NCBI GenBank assembly: GCA_964452575.1
Contig: CAYVMN010000023.1
Coordinates: 1-29,397 of the forward strand
DNA length: 29,397 nt
Direction of reading: 5' to 3'
Source of the DNA: CAYVMN01 sp964452575
Lineage (GTDB): Bacteria; Desulfobacterota; DSM-4660; Desulfatiglandales; Desulfatiglandaceae
The notes under the pieces are model-generated. The model had not been told where the DNA came from, made no database searches, and saw nothing but the letters and a program-made list of their open reading frames with translations. Position 1 is the first letter of the stretch; each line of letters begins with the position of its first letter. Below are positions 1-7,547 of this stretch, piece by piece. The translations under genes were made by a program, and so were the position numbers.

Positions 1-176
1 ACGTCCTTTGGAAAAAAGACCCTCACGGTCCTCCCTCCGGGCCAGAGGCCCTTCCAGGCCGGAGGCTGCCTCTCTTTCAAAGCGCTAAAGTGTTACGGTA
101 CCTCAAGTTTCTCTAAGCCTTCCTGCTTTATCTGGCACACGGCAGGTTGTCCAGCACGATTTGTCAAATAATCATG

Positions 177-204
177 TTGAATATTCTCAGAAATCCTTTA
201 GAAT
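177..204 (+). promoter_or_regulatory. candidate sigma70-type promoter for the GAF-GspE gene
   Basis: TTGAAT (177-182), 16 bases, then TAGAAT (199-204). The -10 matches 5 of 6 and the -35 matches 4 of 6 consensus bases. Transcription would begin near 211, giving a leader of about 110 bases that contains the hairpin at 233-274. This is pattern matching only. Confidence 0.35.
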
Positions 205-232
205 TTGGGGGTTCGTCAAACAGCTGAATAGA

Positions 233-274
233 AAATGGTTGAGTATCGATTACTTTTTAACGATTCGACCATTT
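233..274 (+). promoter_or_regulatory. long inverted repeat in the leader of the GAF-GspE gene
   Basis: The left arm starts AAATGGT and the right arm ends ACCATTT. Together they make about 14 base pairs with one G-U pair and a two-base bulge, around a 12-base AT-rich loop. No T-run follows, so it does not look like an intrinsic terminator. It ends 47 bases before the start codon. It could be an operator palindrome or an RNA element in the leader; no regulator is identified. Confidence 0.4.
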
Positions 275-321
275 AACAAAGTCCTAGCAGGGTTCATAAG
301 TTTCGTGAGGTACTTGAGTCT

Positions 322-2610
322 ATGGCTGAAGGAGAAAGATCCCTCAAGAGGCAGCTCGAATATCAGAAACGGGTGAATAGCATCACCAACAAGATACATT
401 CGGCCCGAGACACAAATGACATACTGATGAACCTTAAGGAGGAGATCCTGAGTCTCTTTGATGCCGACAGGATCACGGTATATGTGCGTGACATCTCCAA
501 GAAGGAGATCGTCTCAATGCTAAAGTCAGGCGCCGAGGTCAATGAAATTCGAGTGCCGATCAATACTGAGAGCATTGCCGGATACTGTGCTTTTTCAAAA
601 AGGGTTGTCAATGTCTCTGATGTCCGCAACATCAAAGAACTTAGGGGCATCAGCCCTGAATTGAAATTTGACAGAAGTTGGGACCAAAAGACGGGCTACA
701 TTACAATCCAAGTCCTTGCAGCACCCATCATTTACAACGAACGCCTCCTCGGAGTCTTGCAACTGATCAACAAGAAAGATGGGGATAGATTTACAAAGGA
801 CGACGAATCCTCTGCCCTCTACATTGCAAAGGTCCTTGGAATAGCCTTTTTCAAGAACCAAAGGGCTGCCCAAAAGTCGAGGCCCACCAGGTTTGACTTC
901 CTCATGACGAACAACATCATCAGCAGCAATGACCTCGCAGAGGCCATGTCCCGGGCACGAAAGGCCGAAAAGACCGTAGAATCGGTCCTTATGGCAGATT
1001 TCCAAGTCTCCAAGGAGGATATTGGAAGGTCCCTGTCCCGGTATTACAAGAGCCCTTTTGTTTCATTTCATAAAGACATGCCCATACCGCGAAACCTGAC
1101 AAAAGGGCTTAAGATAAGTTATCTCAAGAACAACGTCTTTGTGCCCGTTTCACAATCTGGCGACACGGTAATCATTGCCATGGAGGACCCAAATTACTTG
1201 CCTGCAAGGGATGCCATCAAGCGTCTTTTTCCGGCCGCCAGATTCGAGTACTGTGTATCCCTCCGGGAAGACATCTACGAGATGATTGCCCATTTCTTCG
1301 ATGTGAGAGACATCAAAAAACTCAAGGGTCCGGGAAGTATCGAGGATATCTTGGGGAAACTCGAATCCGATTACGAAGAGGAAGAGGAGAAGGCCTGGGA
1401 CGTGGCGGAAGACGACAGTGCCATTGTCCAGCTCGTCAATAAAATGATAGTTGATGCCTATGACCGGAGGGCATCTGATATCCACTTCGAGCCTGGGCAG
1501 GGTAAGGCCGATGCCTTAATAAGGTTCAGGATAGACGGGGCCTGCCAGCCTTACCAGACCCTTCTCCATACCTATAAACGGGCTGTCGTCTCTCGTCTCA
1601 AGATTATGTCAGACCTGGATATCTCTGAAAGGCGGCTCCCCCAGGACGGCAAAATTAAGTTCAAGAAATTTGCGCCACTTGACATTGAGCTTCGGGTAGC
1701 CACTATCCCCACGGCCGGGCAAAACGAAGATGTGGTTATGCGAATCCTCCCATCCGGCGATCCGGTCCCTCTGGAAAGGCTGGGCATGAGCGAAAGGAAT
1801 TATAATGCCTTCGAGGAAATAATTAAAAAGCCCTATGGGATGATCCTGGTGGTTGGACCCACCGGTAGTGGCAAGACCACCACCCTGCACTCGGCCTTGA
1901 AGCATATCAACAGGCCGGAAACCAAGATATGGACGGCAGAAGATCCTGTGGAGATCACGCAGGATGGCCTTCGGCAGGTGCAGGTGCTCCCTAAGATAGG
2001 TCTCAGTTTTGCAACAGCCATGAGGTCTTTCTTGAGGGCCGATCCTGATGTCATAATGGTAGGCGAAATGCGGGACCAGGAGACAGCTTCAACAGGCATT
2101 GAGGCATCGCTCACCGGTCACCTGGTATTCAGCACACTTCATACCAATAGCGCCCCGGAGACCATCACGCGACTCCTTGACATGGGAATGGATCCCTTTA
2201 ATTTTGCGGATGCCCTCCTAGGAATACTTGCCCAGCGCCTGGCAAGGGCCCTTTGCGAGGATTGTAAGGCAGAATACCATCCCTCAAGAAAGGAGTTCGA
2301 CTACCTGGTCAGGGCCTATGACGGCGATTTTAATGCCCTCGGTCTTGAGTATAATAGTGATCTCTGCCTTTATAAGGCCAAGGGTTGCCCCAGGTGCACG
2401 AACATGGGTTACCGTGGCAGAACCGGCATCCATGAACTTCTACTCGCCACGGACCGCATGAAACTGCTCATGCAAAACCGGGCAAGGACCGAAGAGTTGA
2501 GGCAGCAGGCAATAAAGGATGGCATGACCACCCTGATGCAAGACGGAATTCGAAAGGTTTTTCTAGGAATCACGGACCTTGAACAAGTCAGAAAGGTCTG
2601 CATCAGGTAG
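322..2610 (+). CDS. GspE/PilB-family assembly ATPase with N-terminal GAF domain
   Basis: This is a cytoplasmic hexameric-type ATPase of the type II secretion / type IV pilus family, 762 residues. Three parts are visible. A GAF-like region (about 18-175) includes the stretch ending LGVLQLINK. A degenerate MshEN/GspE N-terminal domain (about 190-325) follows. The secretion ATPase comes last, with Walker A GPTGSGKTTT at 512-521, an Asp box/Walker B around DPDVIMVGEMRD at about 574, the His box FSTLHTN at about 603, and a zinc-type tetracysteine at C645, C648, C689 and C692. GAGG lies 11 bases before ATG 322, and a stop in the same frame at 274 limits upstream extension. No pilin, platform or secretin gene lies in the window, so the machine it powers is unknown. 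The GAF domain suggests control by a small ligand or signal, which is inference. Confidence 0.93.
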   Translation: MAEGERSLKRQLEYQKRVNSITNKIHSARDTNDILMNLKEEILSLFDADRITVYVRDISKKEIVSMLKSGAEVNEIRVPINTESIAGYCAFSKRVVNVSDVRNIKELRGISPELKFDRSWDQKTGYITIQVLAAPIIYNERLLGVLQLINKKDGDRFTKDDESSALYIAKVLGIAFFKNQRAAQKSRPTRFDFLMTNNIISSNDLAEAMSRARKAEKTVESVLMADFQVSKEDIGRSLSRYYKSPFVSFHKDMPIPRNLTKGLKISYLKNNVFVPVSQSGDTVIIAMEDPNYLPARDAIKRLFPAARFEYCVSLREDIYEMIAHFFDVRDIKKLKGPGSIEDILGKLESDYEEEEEKAWDVAEDDSAIVQLVNKMIVDAYDRRASDIHFEPGQGKADALIRFRIDGACQPYQTLLHTYKRAVVSRLKIMSDLDISERRLPQDGKIKFKKFAPLDIELRVATIPTAGQNEDVVMRILPSGDPVPLERLGMSERNYNAFEEIIKKPYGMILVVGPTGSGKTTTLHSALKHINRPETKIWTAEDPVEITQDGLRQVQVLPKIGLSFATAMRSFLRADPDVIMVGEMRDQETASTGIEASLTGHLVFSTLHTNSAPETITRLLDMGMDPFNFADALLGILAQRLARALCEDCKAEYHPSRKEFDYLVRAYDGDFNALGLEYNSDLCLYKAKGCPRCTNMGYRGRTGIHELLLATDRMKLLMQNRARTEELRQQAIKDGMTTLMQDGIRKVFLGITDLEQVRKVCIR

Positions 2611-2613
2611 AAG

Positions 2614-3675
2614 TTACGGATACATTCCAGGGTGAAAGAGCCCTGACGTCTCTTCCAGCCCGAACATTATGTTCATATTTTGAACAGCACTTCCCGCCTG
2701 CCCTTTTACCAGGTTATCGATCAGACTGACAATAATCAATCGTCCCGTCCTCTCGTCTACGTTAAGGGAGATGTTACAGAAATTGCTGCCCCTAACATTT
2801 ACGCTCGCCTGGGGCTCAGCCGGTCCGAATATCCTGACAAAAACATCATCCTTGTAAAAGGCGCGATAGGCCTCTTCCACTCCCTTGAGGTCTTGCCCAC
2901 CCTTTAATTGGGCGTATATGGTGCTCAGGATGCCCCTGCACATGGGAACCACATGAGGGGTAAATGTGATCTTGATGTCCCGTCCCCCAAGAAGTCCCAG
3001 TTCCCTTTCGATTTCGTACACGTGCTGATGCCCTGATATCTTGTAGGCATTCATGGATTCGTACCGGGCCGGATAGTGAAAAGTGGGATTGGGGGTCTTC
3101 CCGGCCCCCGATACCCCGGTCTTGGCATCACAGATGATCGATTCCGGCTCAATCAGCATTGAATCTATTGCAGGGGAAAGCCCCAGGATACAGCTCACTG
3201 CAAAGCACCCTGGATTCCCCACCAGGTCTGAACTTGCAATCTCCTTTCTATGGAGTTCCGCCAGGCCGTAAACCGCACCTGGCAACAGCTCCGGGGAGGC
3301 ATGATCATGGCTGCGCCCGATCCTTTCCGCATATCCCTTGTAAGTCGCCGTGTCATTGAAGCGGAAATCCCCACTGAAATCTATGACCTTGACTCCTTTC
3401 TCCAGCCATAAAGGTGCCTCCTTCTGACCCACCCCATCCGGGGTGGCAAAGAAGACCGCATCAAAATCCTTCGGGCAGTCGGGATCATCCGGCGCCGTAA
3501 GGGGCAAATCGCAGAACCCTTTCAGGTGCGGGTATAGCACGCTTATGGGCTTGCCTACATCCTGTTTGTCAATAAGGGCCCTTATCTCCGCGAATGGGTG
3601 GCGATGGAGGAGCTCGACCGCCCCGCAACCGCCGTATCCCCCGGCCCCGATAATACCTACCTTCATCTTTTCCAT
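2614..3675 (-). CDS. argC: N-acetyl-gamma-glutamyl-phosphate reductase
   Basis: ArgC catalyses the NADPH-dependent reduction of N-acetylglutamyl phosphate to the semialdehyde, the third step of arginine (ornithine) synthesis in the cytoplasm. The 353-residue protein has the N-terminal dinucleotide-binding loop GIIGAGGYGG, the catalytic cysteine C157 in GNPGCF, and the conserved GVSGAGK segment. Length is typical of the family. GAGG sits six bases before ATG 3675; a second in-frame ATG three codons later is less well placed. It is the last gene of a minus-strand operon, 15 bases after the YchF-like gene. Its stop codon is only three bases from the stop of the convergent GspE-type gene, with no terminator between. 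No other arginine gene is in the window. Confidence 0.96.
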   Translation of the reverse strand: MEKMKVGIIGAGGYGGCGAVELLHRHPFAEIRALIDKQDVGKPISVLYPHLKGFCDLPLTAPDDPDCPKDFDAVFFATPDGVGQKEAPLWLEKGVKVIDFSGDFRFNDTATYKGYAERIGRSHDHASPELLPGAVYGLAELHRKEIASSDLVGNPGCFAVSCILGLSPAIDSMLIEPESIICDAKTGVSGAGKTPNPTFHYPARYESMNAYKISGHQHVYEIERELGLLGGRDIKITFTPHVVPMCRGILSTIYAQLKGGQDLKGVEEAYRAFYKDDVFVRIFGPAEPQASVNVRGSNFCNISLNVDERTGRLIIVSLIDNLVKGQAGSAVQNMNIMFGLEETSGLFHPGMYP

Positions 3676-3690
3676 CGGAAACCTCGGAAC

Positions 3691-4737
3691 TTACACACTA
3701 AACCTAAAACTGATGATATCCCCATCCTTTACTGGGTATTCTTTCCCCTCCAGACGCACCAGACCGGCCTTCTTGGCCTCCTGAAAGGATCCATGGGTCT
3801 TGAGGTCTTCAAACGACAGGACCTCCGCCCTTATAAAGCCCTTCTTCATATCAGAGTGCACCGCCCCTGCGGCCTCCAGGGCCGGCGAGTTGGCATCAAT
3901 GGACCATGCCCTGACCTCGTCAGAGATAACAGTAAAGAAAGAAATGCGATTCAGGATCTGATAGGAGTTTCTTATGACCCTGTCAAGTGCAGACTCCTGG
4001 ATATGATAGGCCTCCCGGAATTCCTCTGCCTCTTCGGGAGAGAGGGAGGCGATCTCCATTTCAAGCCTGCCCCTCACGACAATTGGATCTATACCCTGGG
4101 GCCTGCTATCCCATTCGGGCAACTCCTCATCTTCATCTCCGTTATTGACGATTACAAGGATCGGTTTTGCCGAGAGAAATGTGAAACCCCTGAGAAGGGG
4201 ATCAGATGCCAGTTCCGGCAGGTTGCGCAAGGCCTTGCCCCCTTCCAGGCACTCGCAGCAGGATTTAAGCAAGGAGTATTCCCCCTCTCCCTCTCTCTTG
4301 CCTCGTTTTCTGTCAAGCTCTATCCTTTCTATCCTCTTTTCCGCAACAACGAGATCGCTCAAGACCATCTCCTCTTCGAGCCTCAGGAAGTCCTGGCCTG
4401 GCGTAGGAGCTGAACCCGCAGGCCCCTCAAAATTCCGAACAACCTCTAAGAGGGCATCGCATATCCGGACCTGGTTCAGGACACCCCCTTCGACCTTTGA
4501 GGGAGAAAGGCCAGGCATTTGGGAAGGAAGCAGATACTCAATCTTCGCATAGGTCGTCTTCTTTGGCTTGTATATCTTTGTCAAGAGATCAACCCTCTTA
4601 TCGAGAACAGTGACTGTGGAAATCCGCGGAACGCTTCCCGATCCCCCGTACTCCCCCTTCTGTCCCCTTGCCCCCGAGAGTGCGGCGAAGATGGTCGACT
4701 TACCTGACTGTGGCAGGCCTACTATGCCCAGTTTCAT
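3691..4737 (-). CDS. YchF/Obg-like NTPase with C-terminal TGS-like (DUF933) domain, divergent
   Basis: The protein is 348 residues, close to the roughly 363 of YchF. A P-loop GLPQSGKST starts near residue 7. The C-terminal third matches the YchF DUF933/TGS end, with EVRAWSI, AAGAVHSD, KGFIRAEV and a final DGDIISFRF. YchF is an ATPase that binds ribosomes. This copy departs from the family core: the segment where the G3 DxxG would lie reads LLPSQMPGL, and the base-recognition NxxE region reads VNNGDED, so nucleotide preference and activity are uncertain. The frame stays open upstream to 4953, but ATG 4737 gives the expected MKLGIVG start; AGGAGG lies about 13 bases before it. It lies 23 bases after the Smr gene and 15 before argC, so the three are probably co-transcribed. 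It may be a paralogue and not the housekeeping YchF. Confidence 0.85.
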   Translation of the reverse strand: MKLGIVGLPQSGKSTIFAALSGARGQKGEYGGSGSVPRISTVTVLDKRVDLLTKIYKPKKTTYAKIEYLLPSQMPGLSPSKVEGGVLNQVRICDALLEVVRNFEGPAGSAPTPGQDFLRLEEEMVLSDLVVAEKRIERIELDRKRGKREGEGEYSLLKSCCECLEGGKALRNLPELASDPLLRGFTFLSAKPILVIVNNGDEDEELPEWDSRPQGIDPIVVRGRLEMEIASLSPEEAEEFREAYHIQESALDRVIRNSYQILNRISFFTVISDEVRAWSIDANSPALEAAGAVHSDMKKGFIRAEVLSFEDLKTHGSFQEAKKAGLVRLEGKEYPVKDGDIISFRFSV

Positions 4738-4760
4738 GACTTGAAAGGGGCCTCCTTTCC

Positions 4761-5483
4761 TTAGACCCTTGCCCTCCCCCTCTTCAGCAGGATATAGATA
4801 GCGCCTGTCCCACCATCGTAAGGCATGGCAGTTGAAAATGCCAGTACGATCTTTCTTATGGGGCCCCGACTCAGCCAGACCGGCAGCCTCTCCTTCAATA
4901 CCGGGATATTGTCCTCGGAATTCAGGCCCCGGCCGTGAACCACGAGAACGCATCGTAAGCCAAGCCCATAGCTTTCCCGTAAAAAGGCATGGATCCTGGC
5001 CTCAGCCTCCTGTTTCGTGAGCCCGTGCAGATCGATGTAATCCTGTACGGGAAACTGTCCTTTCTTGAGCCTTCCCATGAGTCTTCGGTCGAAACCTCGA
5101 ACAGCCCCTTCGATATATTCGTCGCTAAATGTGATGTCCAGTTCCGTGGCCCCGCTGACAAGATCAGAGAGGTGGGCCATGGCCTCCAGTTCATCGTCCG
5201 GGGCCGGATGGGAAGGCCAAATATTCATATGAGGGCTGGGCATGATTTTCCTTTTTGGGCCCTTGAGAGGTTCCACATCCCGCATGGCTTCCAGAAAATA
5301 TCGAGTCTCCTTAGGCACCTTCTCGGGCCCGGGGCGTTCAACCTTCTCTTGAGTCCCTGGGACCTCTCCCTTCTTTTCCTTCAGGGACGCCAACGACCCG
5401 AAGGCAGGATTGAAGATCTGGACCTCTTTCTTCGGTTTCTTCGCTCTGGGCTGATGCACCTTTCTCTTCTTCTTGCGAGGCAT
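4761..5483 (-). CDS. Smr-domain protein with basic N-terminus
   Basis: This is a protein of about 240 residues with a C-terminal Smr domain. DLHGLT is at 151-156, HGRG at 183-186 and DGGTGAIYILL at 223-233; these are the conserved marks of the MutS2/SmrB-type nuclease fold. The first 20 residues are strongly basic (PRKKKRK and further lysines), which suits nucleic-acid or ribosome binding. A long, probably flexible, Pro/Lys/Glu-rich linker follows. Smr proteins in other bacteria cleave RNA or DNA, and SmrB cuts mRNA at collided ribosomes; whether this one does is inference. The frame is open up to 5564, but a good promoter at 5554-5582 would start transcripts near 5547, so ATG 5483 is preferred even though its ribosome site is poor. 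First gene of an operon with the YchF-like gene and argC. Confidence 0.88.
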   Translation of the reverse strand: MPRKKKRKVHQPRAKKPKKEVQIFNPAFGSLASLKEKKGEVPGTQEKVERPGPEKVPKETRYFLEAMRDVEPLKGPKRKIMPSPHMNIWPSHPAPDDELEAMAHLSDLVSGATELDITFSDEYIEGAVRGFDRRLMGRLKKGQFPVQDYIDLHGLTKQEAEARIHAFLRESYGLGLRCVLVVHGRGLNSEDNIPVLKERLPVWLSRGPIRKIVLAFSTAMPYDGGTGAIYILLKRGRARV

Positions 5484-5553
5484 AGTTGGCACCCATAGAG
5501 ATGACAGGAAGGTGGCATTTGGAGATTGGACTTGAAATCGAATCCCAAATTTT

Positions 5554-5582
5554 ATTATAAACATACCTTCGCGGATCGTAAA
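5554..5582 (-). promoter_or_regulatory. promoter of the Smr / YchF-like / argC operon
   Basis: Read on the minus strand: TTTACG (5582-5577), 17 bases, then a perfect TATAAT (5559-5554). Transcription would start near 5547, about 64 bases before the Smr start codon. It diverges from the promoter of the DUF3786-like gene. Confidence 0.6.
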
Positions 5583-5606
5583 TCCTTAAATCTTTGATTT
5601 GCCATT

Positions 5607-5635
5607 TTGTCATGGTCCACCGGAGTAAGAATATT
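5607..5635 (+). promoter_or_regulatory. candidate promoter of the DUF3786-like / purE / YrdC-like operon
   Basis: TTGTCA (5607-5612), 17 bases, then AATATT (5630-5635). The -35 matches 5 of 6 and the -10 matches 4 of 6 consensus bases. Predicted start near 5642, only about 15 bases before ATG 5657. It lies back to back with the promoter at 5554-5582. Confidence 0.4.
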
Positions 5636-5656
5636 TGACAGGGTAAAAGGCCTTCC

Positions 5657-6295
5657 ATGGCCAGAATAGATGATTACAAAAAGGCCGCTCAACTGGGCAA
5701 ACAGGGCCTTATCAATAAGAACCCCGAGAGAGTAGCTGACCAGAGCGGGGCTGATCTTGAGGTCGACTCTCAGGGCAATGCCTGTTTGATTCTCGACTTC
5801 TTGGGGAAGAGGGTGGCCATCACCTGGCCAGAATGCGGGTTTTCGTTCGTGGGATCTGACCTTGAAGTCCCCGTACAGCAGCAGGTCCTTATCCTTCATT
5901 ATCTAAACGGTGCGACAGGCCCAAGGGTTCGCAATGAGTGGATCGCCTACCAGGAGATACCTGATGGCAAATTCTATCTGGACGCCTTTCATAGGAGGGC
6001 CAAAGACCCGATGGTAAAGGCCTTTGGAGACCAGCCCGAACTCCTATTGAGACTGGCAAGAGAGGCCTATGGGGCAAGGCCGTCGGATCAGGGCGACGTC
6101 TCGGTCGTGATCCAGGCCTTCCCTAATGTACCGGTTGCCTTGATAATGTGGAGAGGGGACGATGAATTTCCTGCAGAGGGAAATATCCTCTTTGATCGGA
6201 GCATATCCGATATCCTCTCTGCCGAGGATATCGCCTGGTTGGCCGGGATGATCGTCTATCCCTTGATAGGAATGGCAAAGGGAAGGGGGCAGTAG
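5657..6295 (+). CDS. DUF3786-like protein of unknown function
   Basis: The 212-residue soluble protein has no signal peptide or membrane segment. Its composition and conserved stretches (an early GADLE followed by a short beta-rich region, then LHYLNGA, IMWRGDDEFP, ILFDRS near the end, and AEDIA) fit the DUF3786 family, which is found mainly in anaerobes and is sometimes fused to corrinoid/iron-sulfur or ferredoxin domains. No cysteine cluster of its own is visible, so it is probably not an iron-sulfur protein. Function is unknown; do not infer a reaction. First gene of a plus-strand set with purE and a YrdC-like gene. Its stop codon lies inside a short G-rich direct repeat (6285-6312). The family assignment is from recognition of the pattern only. 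Confidence 0.78.
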   Translation: MARIDDYKKAAQLGKQGLINKNPERVADQSGADLEVDSQGNACLILDFLGKRVAITWPECGFSFVGSDLEVPVQQQVLILHYLNGATGPRVRNEWIAYQEIPDGKFYLDAFHRRAKDPMVKAFGDQPELLLRLAREAYGARPSDQGDVSVVIQAFPNVPVALIMWRGDDEFPAEGNILFDRSISDILSAEDIAWLAGMIVYPLIGMAKGRGQ

Positions 6296-6312
6296 GCAGG
6301 GGGCAGAGGGCA
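6285..6312 (+). repeat. short G-rich direct repeat
   Basis: GGGGGCAG occurs twice, 14 bases apart, in a run of GGGCAG/AGGGCA units. It covers the last codons and TAG of the DUF3786-like gene and continues into the gap before purE. It resembles the low-complexity intergenic repeats seen elsewhere in this window and is not coding. Confidence 0.5.
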
Positions 6313-6384
6313 AAGGCCGCCTCCGGCGCGCAAGGGCCTATGCCCTGGAGGAAGGGTAATAGATCCAAAATTCGAGGTAAAGCC

Positions 6385-6876
6385 ATGACTTCAGATAGGC
6401 CCTTGGTGGGCGTCTTGATGGGGAGCACCTCCGACAGGGAGGTGATGCAGGGCTGCCTTGATCTCTTACATGCCCTCGATATCCCCCATGAGGCGCGGGT
6501 ACTCTCTGCACACCGGGCACCTGATCTCACAAGGGATTACGCTCTATCAGCCCAGGATCGGGGAATCCAGGTAATCATCGCCGGGGCCGGCTGGGCTGCC
6601 CACCTGGCAGGGGCCGTCGCTGGCCACACAACACTCCCGGTCATTGGGGTCCCCATTGATTCCTCACCCCTCAGAGGTTTTGACGCCTTACTCTCGACAG
6701 TCCAGATGCCACCCGGCTTCCCGGTAGCCACGGTGGCTGTGGGGAGCGGAGGGGCAGAGAATGCTGCTCTCTTGGCCGCCCAGATCCTGGCCCTCAAGGA
6801 CCCTGAAATAGCTGAAAGACTAAAGGCCTACCGCAGAGGAATAACTCAAAAGGCCTCCCTCACGGTCGAATCTTGA
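6385..6876 (+). CDS. purE: N5-carboxyaminoimidazole ribonucleotide mutase (PurE class I)
   Basis: PurE moves the carboxyl group of N5-CAIR to carbon 4 to give CAIR in purine synthesis; the enzyme is a cytoplasmic homo-octamer in the class I family. The 163-residue protein has all the landmarks: GSTSDREV at 13-20, SAHR at 41-44 with the likely proton-shuttling H43, AGAGWAAHLAG at 67-77, PVIGVP at 85-90, and LLSTVQMPPGFPVATVA. The usual Trp after GSxSD is Arg here. ATG 6385 is chosen because GAGGT lies six bases upstream; the frame is open to 6340 but that extension has no ribosome site. The stop overlaps the start of the YrdC-like gene. No purK is present in the window, so an N5-CAIR synthetase must lie elsewhere, or the protein could act as a class II enzyme. 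Confidence 0.94.
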   Translation: MTSDRPLVGVLMGSTSDREVMQGCLDLLHALDIPHEARVLSAHRAPDLTRDYALSAQDRGIQVIIAGAGWAAHLAGAVAGHTTLPVIGVPIDSSPLRGFDALLSTVQMPPGFPVATVAVGSGGAENAALLAAQILALKDPEIAERLKAYRRGITQKASLTVES

Positions 6877-7529
6877 ACAAACCAGGCAAAAGCCCCGGAA
6901 ACTCTTTCATCCATGTGCAACTTCCTGATGAAATGGCTAAAGGCATCAAGAGGGCCAGAGCGGTCCTTTTGTCCGGCGGCCTGGTAGCCTATCCCACTGA
7001 GTCCTTTTATGGTCTTGCCGTGGATGCAACAAACGAGCAGGCCATCATTAGGCTATTTTCCGTAAAAAAGAGAAGGCCCGACCGCCCTGTCCTGATCCTC
7101 ATCCCCTCGGTAGAATCACTCGCTCAGTATGTGGCTACCATCCCCCCTCTTGCCCATCGGCTCATCCGGGAATTCTGGCCGGGCGCCCTGACCCTAGTAT
7201 TTGATGCCTCATCAAAGATATCGCAGCTCCTCGCCGCCAAATCGGGCAAGATCGGCATCCGCCTCTCCAGCCACCCCCTGGCTACAGCCCTGGCCCGATC
7301 AATCGGCAGGCCCATCACCGGAACCAGCGCCAACGTCTCTGGCGAGCCGCCATGCAGCACTGCCAAAGAGGTTTTCGATTCACTGGGAGATAGCGTGGAC
7401 CTGATCCTGGATGGAGGAAAGACCGAAGGAAAGATCGGATCCACTGTCCTGGACGTGACCGTGGATCCGCCCAAGATCCTCAGAGAGGGAATGGTTTCAA
7501 GAGAAAAATTGGTCCGATGCCTGGATTAG
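6873..7529 (+). CDS. YrdC/Sua5-type L-threonylcarbamoyladenylate synthase
   Basis: The protein is 218 residues with a single YrdC domain and no C-terminal Sua5 domain. This family makes threonylcarbamoyl-AMP from threonine, bicarbonate and ATP for the t6A37 modification of tRNAs that read ANN codons. Seen: GGLVAYPTESFYGL at 35-48, the KKRRPDRP loop near 65-72, EFWPGALTLVF at 100-110, TSANVSG at 151-157, and a late GSTVLD. The start is unsettled. TTG 6873 overlaps the purE stop by four bases (TTGA) and suggests coupling, whereas ATG 6933 would drop 20 non-conserved residues; neither has a strong ribosome site. It could be the YciO-type paralogue instead of the t6A enzyme. Its stop faces the metallo-hydrolase stop 18 bases away. 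Confidence 0.88.
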   Translation: MNKPGKSPGNSFIHVQLPDEMAKGIKRARAVLLSGGLVAYPTESFYGLAVDATNEQAIIRLFSVKKRRPDRPVLILIPSVESLAQYVATIPPLAHRLIREFWPGALTLVFDASSKISQLLAAKSGKIGIRLSSHPLATALARSIGRPITGTSANVSGEPPCSTAKEVFDSLGDSVDLILDGGKTEGKIGSTVLDVTVDPPKILREGMVSREKLVRCLD

Positions 7530-7547
7530 TTATCTGCCCTCTTTCTC

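Larger units (their letters stand above)
1..321. other. noncoding stretch upstream of the GAF-GspE gene
   Basis: I see no convincing gene here; short open frames lack a plausible ribosome site and run into the downstream gene out of frame. Two structures lie near the left edge. Bases 34-43 and 57-65 form a GC-rich imperfect inverted repeat. Bases 16-32 fold on the minus strand into a six-pair stem (one G-U pair) followed by six T, like a weak terminator, but no minus-strand gene that it would serve is visible. The second half (from about 170) is AT-rich and probably holds the promoter and leader of the gene starting at 322. Confidence 0.5.

Noticed and set aside
132..149. Sigma54-like TGGCAC...TTGT element
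   Set aside because: Spacing and the -12 GC dinucleotide do not fit the TGGCAC-N5-TTGC consensus.
161..376. Small plus-strand open frame before the GAF-GspE gene
   Set aside because: Overlaps the start of the real gene out of frame and has no recognisable sequence.
3598..4413. Long plus-strand open frame of 271 codons opposite the argC start and the YchF-like gene
   Set aside because: It lies antisense to two well-supported genes, has no family-like motifs and no ribosome site.
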